From Nocardiopsis sp. CNT312 (lineage in GTDB: Bacteria > Actinomycetota > Actinomycetes > Streptosporangiales > Streptosporangiaceae), in the NCBI RefSeq assembly GCF_000515115.1, contig NZ_KI911537.1, forward strand, positions 1-50,092: a stretch of DNA of 50,092 nt. Reading direction: 5' to 3'. A program made the translations under genes and the position numbers. Of the stretch, positions 1 to 9,619 are shown one piece after another. Within the stretch, counting starts at the first letter, position 1; every line of letters begins with the position of its first letter. Under the pieces are notes generated by a model. The model was given only the letters and a program-made list of their open reading frames with translations, ran no database searches and was not told the origin of the DNA.

Positions 1-95
1 CCGCGCCGCAGGCGTCCGTTGAGGGTGGTGGAGGGCGACGGGCAGGAGGGAACCGCGCCGCAGGCGTCCGTTGAGGGTGGTGGAGGGCGACGGGC
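1..95. repeat. 43-bp direct repeat, two copies
   Basis: Positions 1-43 and 53-95 are identical, giving a 52-bp period with a 9-bp spacer. The first copy touches the window edge, so more copies may lie upstream. The repeats lie just beyond the 3' end of the Rv2175c-like gene. Only two copies are visible and the unit is not palindromic, so this is not a CRISPR. It may be a minisatellite of the MIRU/VNTR kind or the end of a repeat-containing gene. Confidence 0.9.
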
Positions 96-118
96 GGGCC
101 TGTGAAGCGGCGTGAACG

Positions 119-496
119 CTAGAACGCCATCCCCTGCGCCCTTCTGCGCACCTCGGTCCCGCGGTTCTCGCGCATGGCCTGGATGGGGGTGCCCGGCAGT
201 GAGTCGTCGGGGGTGAACAGCCAGCGCAGCGCCTCCTCGGTGGAGAAGCCCGCGTCGGTGAGCAGCACCAGGGTGCCCGGCAGCCCCTTGACGAGGTCGG
301 TTCCGTCGATGAACGCCGCGGGGATGGACAGTTCGCCGCCCCGGACCAGCCCCATCATCCGGTTCTCGCGGATCAGTGTCTTGATCCGGTTGGGGCTCAC
401 TCCCAGCGGCCCGGCCGCCTCCTTGAGCGTCAGCCACTCGCCGATCAGTGCGTCGATGTCGGGTTCGCTTCGTGTCACCCCTCCAATCTGCCACAC
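119..496 (-). CDS. Rv2175c-type DNA-binding protein
   Basis: The product is 125 aa. Residues about 20-55 look like a winged-helix/excisionase-type fold (LTLKEAAGPLGVSPNRIKTL), and the C-terminal half matches the Rv2175c family as I know it (FIDGTDLVKGLPGTLVLL, then FSTEEALRWLF). In M. tuberculosis, Rv2175c is a DNA-binding substrate of the neighbouring kinase PknL; here a PASTA kinase lies 2.6 kb away, so the link is partly preserved. The start at 496 is GTG without a clear Shine-Dalgarno. A second in-frame GTG at 478 follows a GGAGG that is unusually close, so the start is uncertain. DNA binding and phosphorylation are inferred from the family. Confidence 0.75.
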   Translation of the reverse strand: MWQIGGVTRSEPDIDALIGEWLTLKEAAGPLGVSPNRIKTLIRENRMMGLVRGGELSIPAAFIDGTDLVKGLPGTLVLLTDAGFSTEEALRWLFTPDDSLPGTPIQAMRENRGTEVRRRAQGMAF

Positions 497-584
497 GCGC
501 CGCGAAGGCGCGCACCGTCGCGGCGAGGGGCGGGCGTTCGCGGGGGGTGAACCGCCTCGCAGCGCTGTCCCACGGCGTGTCGAC

Positions 585-590
585 TACGAT
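585..590 (+). promoter_or_regulatory. Candidate -10 box for the thi operon
   Basis: TACGAT lies about 20 nt upstream of the riboswitch 5' end and matches the actinobacterial TANNNT -10 pattern. No convincing -35 is visible. Support comes mainly from position. Confidence 0.35.
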
Positions 591-610
591 GAGGTGGCAG
601 AACACGAACG

Positions 611-699
611 TCCCGCGGGAGCCGGGTGGACCCGGCTGAGAGGGAGGCCGGTCCGCCTCCGACCGCACGAACCTGATCCGGGTCATACCGGCGAAGGGA
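611..699 (+). ncRNA. TPP riboswitch (THI element)
   Basis: The conserved core GGCTGAGAG lies near 634, and the second conserved block (GAACCTGATC, then GGTCATACCGGCGAAGGGA) runs through about 669-699. TCCC at 611-614 can pair with GGGA at 696-699 to close P1. The 3' strand of P1 (AAGGGAG, 694-700) is also the only plausible Shine-Dalgarno of thiO, whose ATG is at 714. TPP binding should therefore hide the ribosome-binding site, which suggests translational control rather than attenuation. The element faces the thiO-thiS-thiG operon. Confidence 0.95.
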
Positions 700-713
700 G
701 TGGCACCGAAACC

Positions 714-2868
<2,155 letters not shown>

Positions 2869-3111
2869 CGCCCGGCGCCTTGCGCCCGTCCTCTACCGTG
2901 GGTGGAGCGTGCGGCCGTCTCGGCGGCGCACGCCCGATGACAACCCAGGCGCGAGCGCCTCCCACGAGCGTGGTTCGGGCGACGCGACCGTGATCCGCGG
3001 GGCGGACGGGTACGTGCTTTCCGCTATCGTGTCCGTTCGACACCCGGTGTCGTGTACGCGCCTTCGGGCCGCGACCGCCCGTGCTCCCCGCAACAAGGAC
3101 ACTCTACCGCC

Positions 3112-5085
3112 GTGGACATGACGACTTCCGATCCCCTTGTAGGCGCGACACTGGACCGACGCTACTTCGTCGAGTCCAGGATCGCCGGTGGCGGGATGGC
3201 GACCGTCTACGTCGCCCACGATCTGAGGCTCGACCGGCGACTGGCACTGAAGGTCATGCACGCGTCGCTCGCCCAGGACCCGACGTTCGTCCAGCGCTTC
3301 ATCAATGAGGCGCACTCCGTCGCCAAGCTCTCCCACCCCAACGTCGTCCAGGTCTTCGACCAGGGTGAGGACCGGGGGCACGTCTTCCTGGCCATGGAGT
3401 ACGTTCCGGGGCTGACCCTGCGCGAGCACCTGAGGTCGCGCGGCCGCCTGCCGACGCGCGAGGCGCTCCAGGTGATGGCCCCGGTGCTGGCGGCCCTGGG
3501 CGCCGCCCACCAGGCCGGGATGATCCACCGCGACGTCAAGCCGGAGAACGTCCTCATCACCGAGGACGGCCGGGTGAAGGTGGCCGACTTCGGTCTGGCA
3601 CGCGCCGTGGAGCAGTCGCAGCAGGGCCTCACCCGCACCGGCACCCTGATGGGCACGGCCGCATATCTGGCGCCCGAGCAGATCGAGCAGGGTGTGGCCG
3701 ACGCGCGCACCGACGTCTACTCCGCGGGCATCATGCTCTACGAGCTGCTCACTGGCACACAGCCGCACACCGGTGAGACGCCGATCGCCATCGCCTACCA
3801 GCACGTGAACGAGGACGTCCCGCGCCCGTCGCAGTACCTGCCTCGGCTGTCCCAAGACGTCGACGATCTGGTGACCAAGGGCACCGAGCGCGATCCGCGG
3901 TACCGGCCAAGCAACGCGGGCCAGTACCTGGCCAAGCTCCTGGAGGTACTCGGCCGCATGCCGGAGCGCTCCGAGCCCGCCGCGGGGCCGATGCCGCCGG
4001 TGGGCCGACCCGGGGCACCGGGGTCCTCGATCACCGCGCCCGAGCTGATCGCGGGCGGCGCCGGGCCCGGTACGGAGAACGCCACGATGGTGGTGGACAT
4101 GGGCGCGGCTCCCCCTCCCGGCGACTACGGCGACGGCTACGACGAGGAGGCCGACGACGGCCTGCGGCGGCGGCGCAACCTCCTGCTCGGTATCGGCGGC
4201 GCGATCGTGGCGATCGTGGTGTTCGTCGCCGGGTGGTGGCTGTTCTTCGGCCGATTCGAGCAGGTACCGGACGTGACGGGGTCGACGCTCAACTCCGCGC
4301 GGGAGCAGGTCCGCACCGAGGGCCTGGTGCTGGTGGAGGCCGAGGAGCGGGTCTACAGCGACGGTATCGAGGCGGGGCGGGTCGCCCGGACCGAGCCTGC
4401 GGCCGAGGAGCGGATGCTGCCGGGCGAGGAGGTCACGGCCTACGTCTCCCTGGGTCCGCGGGTCGTGGAGATGCCCGACCTGGAGGGCGAGGACATCGTC
4501 GACGCCCTCGCCGAACTGGAGGACCTGGGCTTCGGCGAGGACGCCGTCGAACAGGTGGACCAGGACGCCGAGGGGGTCACCCCCGGTGAGGTGATCTCTA
4601 CCGAGCCCGCGCCCGGGGAGGAGGCCGACCGCGAGGAGGGCGTCACCGTCACGATCAGCCGCGGCATCGAGGTGCCTCCGCTGGTGGGCCAGGAGCAGGA
4701 GGAGGCCGAGCGGACGCTGCGCCAGCTCGACCTGAACATCGAGGTCGTGGAGCAGGACAGCGAGGAGGTTGAGAAGGGCCTGGTGATCAGCCAGAGCCCC
4801 GACTCCGGCCGCACGGTGGGGGCCGCGGGCACCATCACCATCACCGTCTCCACCGGCCCGCCCGGGATCGAGGTGCCCGACGTGGTCGGCATGAACGTGA
4901 ACGAGGCGCGCCGGGCCCTGGAGGAGGCCGGGTTCAAGGTGAAGGTCGAGCGCATCGCGGGCGGCCGGACCGTGGTGCACCAGTCCCACGAGGACCAGGC
5001 ACCCGAGGACACCGAGATCACGATCACCGCCACGCCGGGCGGTATCGAACTTCCCGGGATCGGTGGCGGCGAGGACGACGACTGA
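3112..5085 (+). CDS. PASTA-domain Ser/Thr protein kinase
   Basis: A 657-aa one-pass membrane kinase of the PknB/PknL type. The kinase domain (about 18-285) has the glycine-rich loop, K47 (ALKVMH), HRDVKPEN with D141, DFG at 159-161 and GTAAYLAPEQ. A Pro/Gly-rich juxtamembrane linker follows, then one helix (about 357-380) and four PASTA repeats (about 384-657) outside the cell. Extracellular PASTA repeats bind muropeptides or lipid II in relatives, linking wall state to cytoplasmic phosphorylation. GTG 3112 (MDMTTSDPLVG) is preferred because AAGGA lies about 12 nt upstream; ATG 3118 is the alternative. The Rv2175c-type gene nearby suggests an orthologue of the PknL locus, although mycobacterial PknL lacks PASTA domains. 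Confidence 0.93.
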   Translation: MDMTTSDPLVGATLDRRYFVESRIAGGGMATVYVAHDLRLDRRLALKVMHASLAQDPTFVQRFINEAHSVAKLSHPNVVQVFDQGEDRGHVFLAMEYVPGLTLREHLRSRGRLPTREALQVMAPVLAALGAAHQAGMIHRDVKPENVLITEDGRVKVADFGLARAVEQSQQGLTRTGTLMGTAAYLAPEQIEQGVADARTDVYSAGIMLYELLTGTQPHTGETPIAIAYQHVNEDVPRPSQYLPRLSQDVDDLVTKGTERDPRYRPSNAGQYLAKLLEVLGRMPERSEPAAGPMPPVGRPGAPGSSITAPELIAGGAGPGTENATMVVDMGAAPPPGDYGDGYDEEADDGLRRRRNLLLGIGGAIVAIVVFVAGWWLFFGRFEQVPDVTGSTLNSAREQVRTEGLVLVEAEERVYSDGIEAGRVARTEPAAEERMLPGEEVTAYVSLGPRVVEMPDLEGEDIVDALAELEDLGFGEDAVEQVDQDAEGVTPGEVISTEPAPGEEADREEGVTVTISRGIEVPPLVGQEQEEAERTLRQLDLNIEVVEQDSEEVEKGLVISQSPDSGRTVGAAGTITITVSTGPPGIEVPDVVGMNVNEARRALEEAGFKVKVERIAGGRTVVHQSHEDQAPEDTEITITATPGGIELPGIGGGEDDD

Positions 5086-5105
5086 CGACCGAGGGGGCCG
5101 CCGCG

Positions 5106-5771
5106 GTGTCGGAGGCGGTGCGGGTACTGGTGGTGGACGACCACCCGATGTGGCGCGACGCGGTCGCCCGCGACCTGGAGGAGGCGGGGCTCGACGTGGT
5201 CGCCACGGCGGGGGACGGCGCCAAGGCACTGCGGATCGCCCCGGCGGTGCGGCCCTCCCTTGCGGTGGTAGACCTCAACCTGCCGGACATGAGCGGGGTC
5301 GAGCTCACCGCCGGGCTGCTGGCGCTGGACGCGCCGCCCCGGGTCCTGGTGCTGTCCGCGAGCGGGGCCGGTGACGACGTCCTGGCGGCCGTGAAGGCGG
5401 GGGCCACCGGATACCTGGTCAAGTCCGCGAGCCGGGACGAGCTGCTGGAGGCGGTGCGCCGCGTGGACGCGGGGGAGGCCGTGTACACGCCCGGGCTGGC
5501 CGGTCTGGTCCTGGGCGAGTACCGGCGGCTGTCGGCCGCGGAGGTGCCTGCTGAGCCCGAGCCCGCCGCACCGGAGCTCACACCGCGCGAGACCGAGGTG
5601 CTGCGCCTGGTCGCCAAGGGCCTGGCCTACAAGCAGATCGCGCGGCGACTGGAGATCTCCCACCGGACGGTGCAGAACCACGTCCAGAACACGTTCACCA
5701 AACTCCAGCTGCACAACCGGGTCGAGCTGGCGCGCTACGCGATGGAGCGGGGCCTCGAAGAGGACCGGTGA
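5106..5771 (+). CDS. macR: NarL/LuxR-type response regulator, MacR-like
   Basis: A 221-aa two-domain regulator. The receiver has acidic pair D11/D12, phospho-acceptor D56, S84 and K106. The LuxR helix-turn-helix (about 150-212) contains LTPRETEVLRLVAKGLAYKQIA and SHRTVQNHV. Sequence and position next to pfkA match, from memory, MacR of the S. coelicolor MacRS system, which affects morphogenesis and antibiotic production. The likely partner kinase MacS is encoded about 4.5 kb away on the other strand rather than next to it. GTG 5106 starts 20 bp after the kinase gene, so read-through is possible. Confidence 0.85.
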   Translation: MSEAVRVLVVDDHPMWRDAVARDLEEAGLDVVATAGDGAKALRIAPAVRPSLAVVDLNLPDMSGVELTAGLLALDAPPRVLVLSASGAGDDVLAAVKAGATGYLVKSASRDELLEAVRRVDAGEAVYTPGLAGLVLGEYRRLSAAEVPAEPEPAAPELTPRETEVLRLVAKGLAYKQIARRLEISHRTVQNHVQNTFTKLQLHNRVELARYAMERGLEEDR

Positions 5772-5810
5772 ATTCACCGGTTCAGGGTGGCCCCGGCCCG
5801 CCCCGGCCAC

Positions 5811-5826
5811 TATGGTCTAGACCATA
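5811..5826. promoter_or_regulatory. DasR-type operator (dre) upstream of pfkA
   Basis: TATGGTCTAGACCATA is a perfect 16-bp palindrome. Its 12-bp core TGGTCTAGACCA (5813-5824) equals the core of the dre consensus AGTGGTCTAGACCACT recognised by DasR/NagR-type GntR regulators, which respond to aminosugar phosphates. It ends 48 bp upstream of the pfkA start, a position suited to repression. Binding is inferred; no dasR gene is in the window. Confidence 0.75.
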
Positions 5827-5874
5827 TGGCGCTGTGCGCCCCGTCACCCAACACTCAACGTCGAGGAGAGTCGC

Positions 5875-6900
5875 ATGCGAGTCGGTGTGCTGACCGGTGG
5901 AGGAGACTGTCCGGGCCTGAACGCGGTCATCCGGGCCGTGGTGCGCAAGGGGATCAAGGACCACGGGTACGAGTTCGTCGGCTTCCGGGACGGCTGGCGC
6001 GGCCCTCTGGAGGGCGACACCGTGGCGCTGGACGTGGAGTCCGTCCGCGGCATCCTGCCCCGGGGCGGGACCATCCTGGGCTCCTCCCGCACCAACCTGA
6101 TGAAGATCGAGGGCGGCGTCGAACGGGTCAAGGACAACATGGCCGGACTGGGTGTGGACGCGCTCGTGGCCATCGGCGGCGAGGACACCCTGGGTGTGGC
6201 CCGCCAACTGCACGACCGCGGCGTCAAGGTCGTGGGCGTGCCCAAGACCATCGACAACGACCTCAACGCCACCGACTACACCTTCGGGTTCGACACGGCC
6301 GTCAACATCGCCATGGAGGCGATCGACCGCCTGCACACCACCGCCGAGTCGCACCACCGCGCGCTCGTGGTGGAGGTGATGGGCCGCCACGCCGGGTGGA
6401 TCGCCCTGCACTCGGGCATGGCTGCGGGCGCCAACGTCATCCTCGTCCCCGAGCGCCCCTTCGACATCGAAGAAGTGGTGGGGCACGTCGAGAGCCGGTT
6501 CCGCACCCAGTACGCGCCGATCATCGTCGTCGCCGAGGGCGCCCACCCCAAGGAGGGCCAGATGGAGCTGGCCACCGGGGAGACGGACGCCTTCGGGCAC
6601 GTGCGCCTGGGCGGTATCGGCCAGCGCCTGGCCGACGAGATCGAGCAGCGCACCGGCAAGGAGGCCCGTTCGGTGGTACTCGGCCACGTCCAGCGGGGCG
6701 GCACCCCCTCGGCCTTCGACCGCGTCCTGGCGACCCGCCTGGGCCTGCACGCGATCGACGCCGTCGCCGACGGGGACTTCGGACGGATGGTCGGCCTCCA
6801 GGGCACCGAGATCGTCCGTGTCGACCTGGCCGAGGCCACGGACACCCTCAAGACCGTCCCCGCCGGGCGGTACCAGGAAGCGGAGACCTTCTTCGGCTGA
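5875..6900 (+). CDS. pfkA: 6-phosphofructokinase, probably pyrophosphate-dependent
   Basis: A 341-aa group III phosphofructokinase. Visible signatures are TGGGDCPGLN (residues 7-16), GGEDT (101-105), PKTIDND (123-129) with the catalytic aspartate, MGRHAGW and LGHVQRGG. From knowledge of the family, D104 together with K124 marks PPi-dependent enzymes (as in Amycolatopsis methanolica), while ATP-dependent actinomycete enzymes carry glycine at 104. This gene therefore probably encodes a reversible PPi:fructose-6-phosphate phosphotransferase. ATG 5875 has GAGGAGAG upstream. A dre-like palindrome lies in the promoter region and a hairpin follows the stop. Confidence 0.9.
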   Translation: MRVGVLTGGGDCPGLNAVIRAVVRKGIKDHGYEFVGFRDGWRGPLEGDTVALDVESVRGILPRGGTILGSSRTNLMKIEGGVERVKDNMAGLGVDALVAIGGEDTLGVARQLHDRGVKVVGVPKTIDNDLNATDYTFGFDTAVNIAMEAIDRLHTTAESHHRALVVEVMGRHAGWIALHSGMAAGANVILVPERPFDIEEVVGHVESRFRTQYAPIIVVAEGAHPKEGQMELATGETDAFGHVRLGGIGQRLADEIEQRTGKEARSVVLGHVQRGGTPSAFDRVLATRLGLHAIDAVADGDFGRMVGLQGTEIVRVDLAEATDTLKTVPAGRYQEAETFFG

Positions 6901-6938
6901 GCGCGGCCGGAGCGGTGGGCCCGGTGCTCGATACTGGA

Positions 6939-6967
6939 GGGTGCGGCGCGCGAACGGCGCCGCACCC
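6939..6967 (+). terminator. Hairpin after pfkA
   Basis: An 11-bp perfect stem (GGGTGCGGCGC with GCGCCGCACCC) and a 7-nt loop lie between pfkA and thiI. There is no U-tract, as is common in high-GC actinobacteria. Confidence 0.6.
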
Positions 6968-6999
6968 GCACCAGACCCCCACCACCGGAGGTAGCCGCC

Positions 7000-8271
7000 A
7001 TGCCCGCGCCGCTCGAATCCGTGCCGCCGCCCCAGGACCGGGACGGAGCCGGTTCCGGGCTGGGCGAGCTCTGCGTCCTGATGAAGCTCGGGGAGATCGT
7101 CCTCAAGGGCTCCAACCGCAAGCTGTTCGAACGGCGCCTGCACAACAACATCCGCAACTCCGTGCGGGACCTGGGGCAGATCCGCCTCTCCCAGCGCGGT
7201 TCGGGCGTGATCATCGTGCGCCGGCCCGGCGCCTCCGACGTCGAGGTGGCGCGGATCGCCGAGCGCATGGCCGACGTCATGGGCGTGGTGTGGGTCCACC
7301 TCGTGCGCCGGGTGGACAAGGACCTGGACACGATCACCGACGTGGCCGTGCGGTCCATGGCCGACCTGCAGGGCTCGTTCGCGGTCCGGGCCCGCCGCCG
7401 CGACAAGCGGTTCGCGATGACCTCCTCGGAGCTGGCCGGGCATCTGGGGTCGAGGATCGTCGAGGCGTACGGGTACCCGGTGCGCCTCAAGCGGCCCGAC
7501 CACACCCTGTACGTGGAAGTGGACAAGGACGAGGCGTTCGTGTTCACCGACGGCACCCCCGGCCAGGGCGGGCTGCCCGCGGGGATGAGCGGCCGCGGGC
7601 TGGTGCTGATGTCGGGCGGGATCGACTCCCCCGTCGCCGCGCACCGGATGATCCGGCGTGGACTCAAGGTGGACTTCCTGCACTTCTCCGGGATGCCCTT
7701 CACCGGTCCCGAGTCCATCTACAAGGCCTACAGCCTGGTGCGCCAGCTCGACCGGTTCCAGGTGGGTTCGCGCCTGTTCGTGATCCCCTTCGGCAAGGCG
7801 CAGCAGCAGTTGAAGAGCTCGGGGGCCGAGCGCCTGCAGATCGTCGCCCAGCGCCGCCTGATGCTCAGGACCGCCGAGGCCCTCGCCGACGACCTGGGGG
7901 CGGAGTGCCTGGTCACCGGAGACGCGCTGGGCCAGGTGTCGAGCCAGACGATGGCCAACATCACCGCCCTGGACGACGCGGTGGACCTACCGATCCTGCG
8001 TCCGCTCATCGGCATGGACAAGACCGAGATCATGGACCAGGCGCGCAGGATCGGCACGCTGGCCATCTCGGAGCTGCCCGACGAGGACTGCTGCACCATG
8101 CTGACCCCCCGCCAGGTGGAGACCGCGGCCAAGATCGGTGACCTGCGCCAGATCGATCGGCGCCTGGACGCCGACGAGCTGGCCGAACACCTGCTCACCA
8201 CGGCCCAGGTGCACAAGCCCAGCTTCCTGGGTGAGGCAGCCCCCGCCCGCGTCCGCGCCGCCGGGGCCTGA
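7000..8271 (+). CDS. thiI: tRNA 4-thiouridine synthase ThiI
   Basis: A 423-aa protein with an N-terminal ferredoxin-like/THUMP region (about 20-190) and a PP-loop ATP pyrophosphatase domain containing SGGIDSP (about 206-212). It adenylates U8 of tRNA for sulfur insertion and in some organisms also helps make the ThiS thiocarboxylate. No C-terminal rhodanese domain is present, so sulfur must arrive another way; DEDCCTML holds paired cysteines of interest. The 20-residue Pro-rich N-terminal extension may be partly untranslated, but the strong GGAGG before ATG 7000 supports this start. The thi operon lies 4 kb upstream. Confidence 0.92.
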   Translation: MPAPLESVPPPQDRDGAGSGLGELCVLMKLGEIVLKGSNRKLFERRLHNNIRNSVRDLGQIRLSQRGSGVIIVRRPGASDVEVARIAERMADVMGVVWVHLVRRVDKDLDTITDVAVRSMADLQGSFAVRARRRDKRFAMTSSELAGHLGSRIVEAYGYPVRLKRPDHTLYVEVDKDEAFVFTDGTPGQGGLPAGMSGRGLVLMSGGIDSPVAAHRMIRRGLKVDFLHFSGMPFTGPESIYKAYSLVRQLDRFQVGSRLFVIPFGKAQQQLKSSGAERLQIVAQRRLMLRTAEALADDLGAECLVTGDALGQVSSQTMANITALDDAVDLPILRPLIGMDKTEIMDQARRIGTLAISELPDEDCCTMLTPRQVETAAKIGDLRQIDRRLDADELAEHLLTTAQVHKPSFLGEAAPARVRAAGA

Positions 8272-8299
8272 GTGAGCGGCCCCGCGGCGCGGACGCGCC

Positions 8300-9346
8300 C
8301 TACAGGGCCGCTGGTACGCGTTCGGGCGCGGGGGTGAGTGTGCGGCCGCTCAGTGTGGCCAGGGTGCCTGCCAGGTCCCGCAGCTCGTCCAGGTCTTCCT
8401 CGACCAGGGCCTGGGGGCCATCGCACAGGGCGCTTCCGGGGTCGGGGTGCACGTCCACGATCACGCCGTCCGCACCCACCGCGACGGCCGCGCGCGAGAG
8501 CGGCAGGACGAGGGAGCGCTTACCGCCCGAGTGGGAGGGGTCCACGATCACGGGCAGGTGCGACAGGTTCTGGGCGATTGGCACCGCGCTGATGTCGAGG
8601 GTGTTGCGGGTGGCCTTCTCGAAGGTGCGGATGCCGCGCTCGCACAGGACGATGTCGAGGTTGCCGCGCTGGGCGATGTACTCGGCAGCCATCAGCCACT
8701 CCTCGATGGTGGCGCTCATGCCGCGCTTGAGCAGCACCGGTTTGCCCGCGTCGCCCGCCGCCTGCAGCAGGGCGAAGTTCTGCATGTTGCGGGTGCCGAT
8801 CTGGAGCATGTCCGCGTAGGAGGCGACCAGGTCGACGTCGGCGGCGTCCACGACCTCGGTGACGATCGGCAGGCCGGTCTCCTCGCGCACCTCGGCGAGG
8901 ATCCTCAGGCCCTGCTCGCCCAGCCCCTGGAAGGCGTAGGGGGAGGTGCGGGGCTTGTAGGCACCGCCCCGCAGCAGCGCGGCGCCTGCCCTGGCCGCCA
9001 TCCGGGCGGCCTCCAACGTCTGCTCGGGCGTCTCCACGGCGCACGGGCCGGCGATGACCGCCACGTGGTCGCCGCCGATCGGCACGCCGCGCACACTCAC
9101 CACGGAGCGGCTGTGGTGGTTCTCCCGGCTCACGAGTTTGTAGGGGGCGGAGATGCGCAGGACGTCGGCGACGCCGGGCCTGGCGGCCAGGCCGAGGTCC
9201 CCGAAGCGCTCCACGTCCCCGACCAGGCCGATGATGGTGCGGCTCACACCGCGTGTCACGTAGGCCTCCCCGCCCGCGGAGGAGACGAGTTCGACGAGAG
9301 CGTCGATGTTGTCGGCGGTGGCGTCCGGCGCCATCACGATGACCAT
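8300..9346 (-). CDS. aroF: DAHP synthase, AroF type I-beta
   Basis: A 348-aa protein with an N-terminal ferredoxin/ACT-like regulatory domain (1 to about 70) and a DAHP/KDO8P synthase barrel: AGPCAVE, LLRGGAYKPRTSPYAFQG, QIGTRNMQN, LLKRGMSAT, VDPSHSGG, DGVIVDVHPDP. It condenses phosphoenolpyruvate and erythrose 4-phosphate, the first step of the shikimate pathway. The N-terminal domain is the usual site of aromatic feedback in this type. An aromatic-rich leader ORF and a strong hairpin lie 64-200 bp upstream, so attenuation is likely. It is convergent with thiI, with a 28-bp gap. Confidence 0.93.
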   Translation of the reverse strand: MVIVMAPDATADNIDALVELVSSAGGEAYVTRGVSRTIIGLVGDVERFGDLGLAARPGVADVLRISAPYKLVSRENHHSRSVVSVRGVPIGGDHVAVIAGPCAVETPEQTLEAARMAARAGAALLRGGAYKPRTSPYAFQGLGEQGLRILAEVREETGLPIVTEVVDAADVDLVASYADMLQIGTRNMQNFALLQAAGDAGKPVLLKRGMSATIEEWLMAAEYIAQRGNLDIVLCERGIRTFEKATRNTLDISAVPIAQNLSHLPVIVDPSHSGGKRSLVLPLSRAAVAVGADGVIVDVHPDPGSALCDGPQALVEEDLDELRDLAGTLATLSGRTLTPAPERVPAAL

Positions 9347-9409
9347 GTGTGCAGTCCCTGTTCGTCGGTGTGCGGCGGAACCACCGGGACGGTCGGGCCG
9401 GGGAACGAC

Positions 9410-9441
9410 AGGAGCCCCGGGCCGTCCGGCCCGGGGCTCCT
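9410..9441 (-). terminator. Attenuator hairpin in the aroF leader
   Basis: A perfect 14-bp stem (AGGAGCCCCGGGCC with GGCCCGGGGCTCCT) and a 4-nt loop sit between the leader ORF stop (9457) and aroF (9346). No long U-tract follows. On the transcript, CGGCCCG inside the leader ORF (Tyr-Arg-Pro codons) could pair with CGGGCCG in the 5' arm as an alternative fold. That competition is an inference from the sequence. Confidence 0.75.
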
Positions 9442-9456
9442 GGGAAGTCGTCCTTG

Positions 9457-9534
9457 TCAGCGCAGCACTGGCGAGGCGACCGTCCGGGAATCGGGCCGGT
9501 AGCCATAGAAAAAGCGCCAGGTGTTCCGCTGCAT
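9457..9534 (-). CDS. Aromatic-rich leader peptide of aroF
   Basis: A 25-codon ORF, too short for usual gene calling. It begins M-Q-R-N-T-W-R-F-F-Y-G-Y and then continues with R-P-D-S-R to a TGA at 9457. Trp, Phe, Phe, Tyr and Tyr occur within seven codons, that is all three end products of the shikimate pathway. It precedes a strong hairpin and then DAHP synthase. ATG 9534 lies 6 nt after a TATAGT -10 box, so the mRNA probably begins at this ATG. Layout and composition are those of a ribosome-mediated attenuator; function is inferred. Confidence 0.82.
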   Translation of the reverse strand: MQRNTWRFFYGYRPDSRTVASPVLR

Positions 9535-9540
9535 GGGGCG

Positions 9541-9569
9541 ACTATAGCGCACCCGTGCCGCGCCGTCAC
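9541..9569 (-). promoter_or_regulatory. Promoter of the aroF leader transcript
   Basis: Reading the minus strand, GTGACG (9569-9564), a 17-nt spacer and TATAGT (9546-9541) match -35 and -10 elements. The leader ATG follows after 6 nt, which predicts a leaderless transcript. Confidence 0.7.
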
Positions 9570-9619
9570 GCACCCGGGTCCCGTGATCTGGCTCATGTCG
9601 CACCTGACAGGATGTCCCC

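Noticed and set aside
1..95. Possible CRISPR
   Set aside because: Only two copies, a 9-bp spacer, 43-bp units and no cas genes.
2893..5229. Long minus-strand open frame (778 codons) across the PASTA kinase gene
   Set aside because: It is a high-GC shadow. The plus strand encodes a clear kinase with intact motifs, while the minus translation has no recognisable domain.
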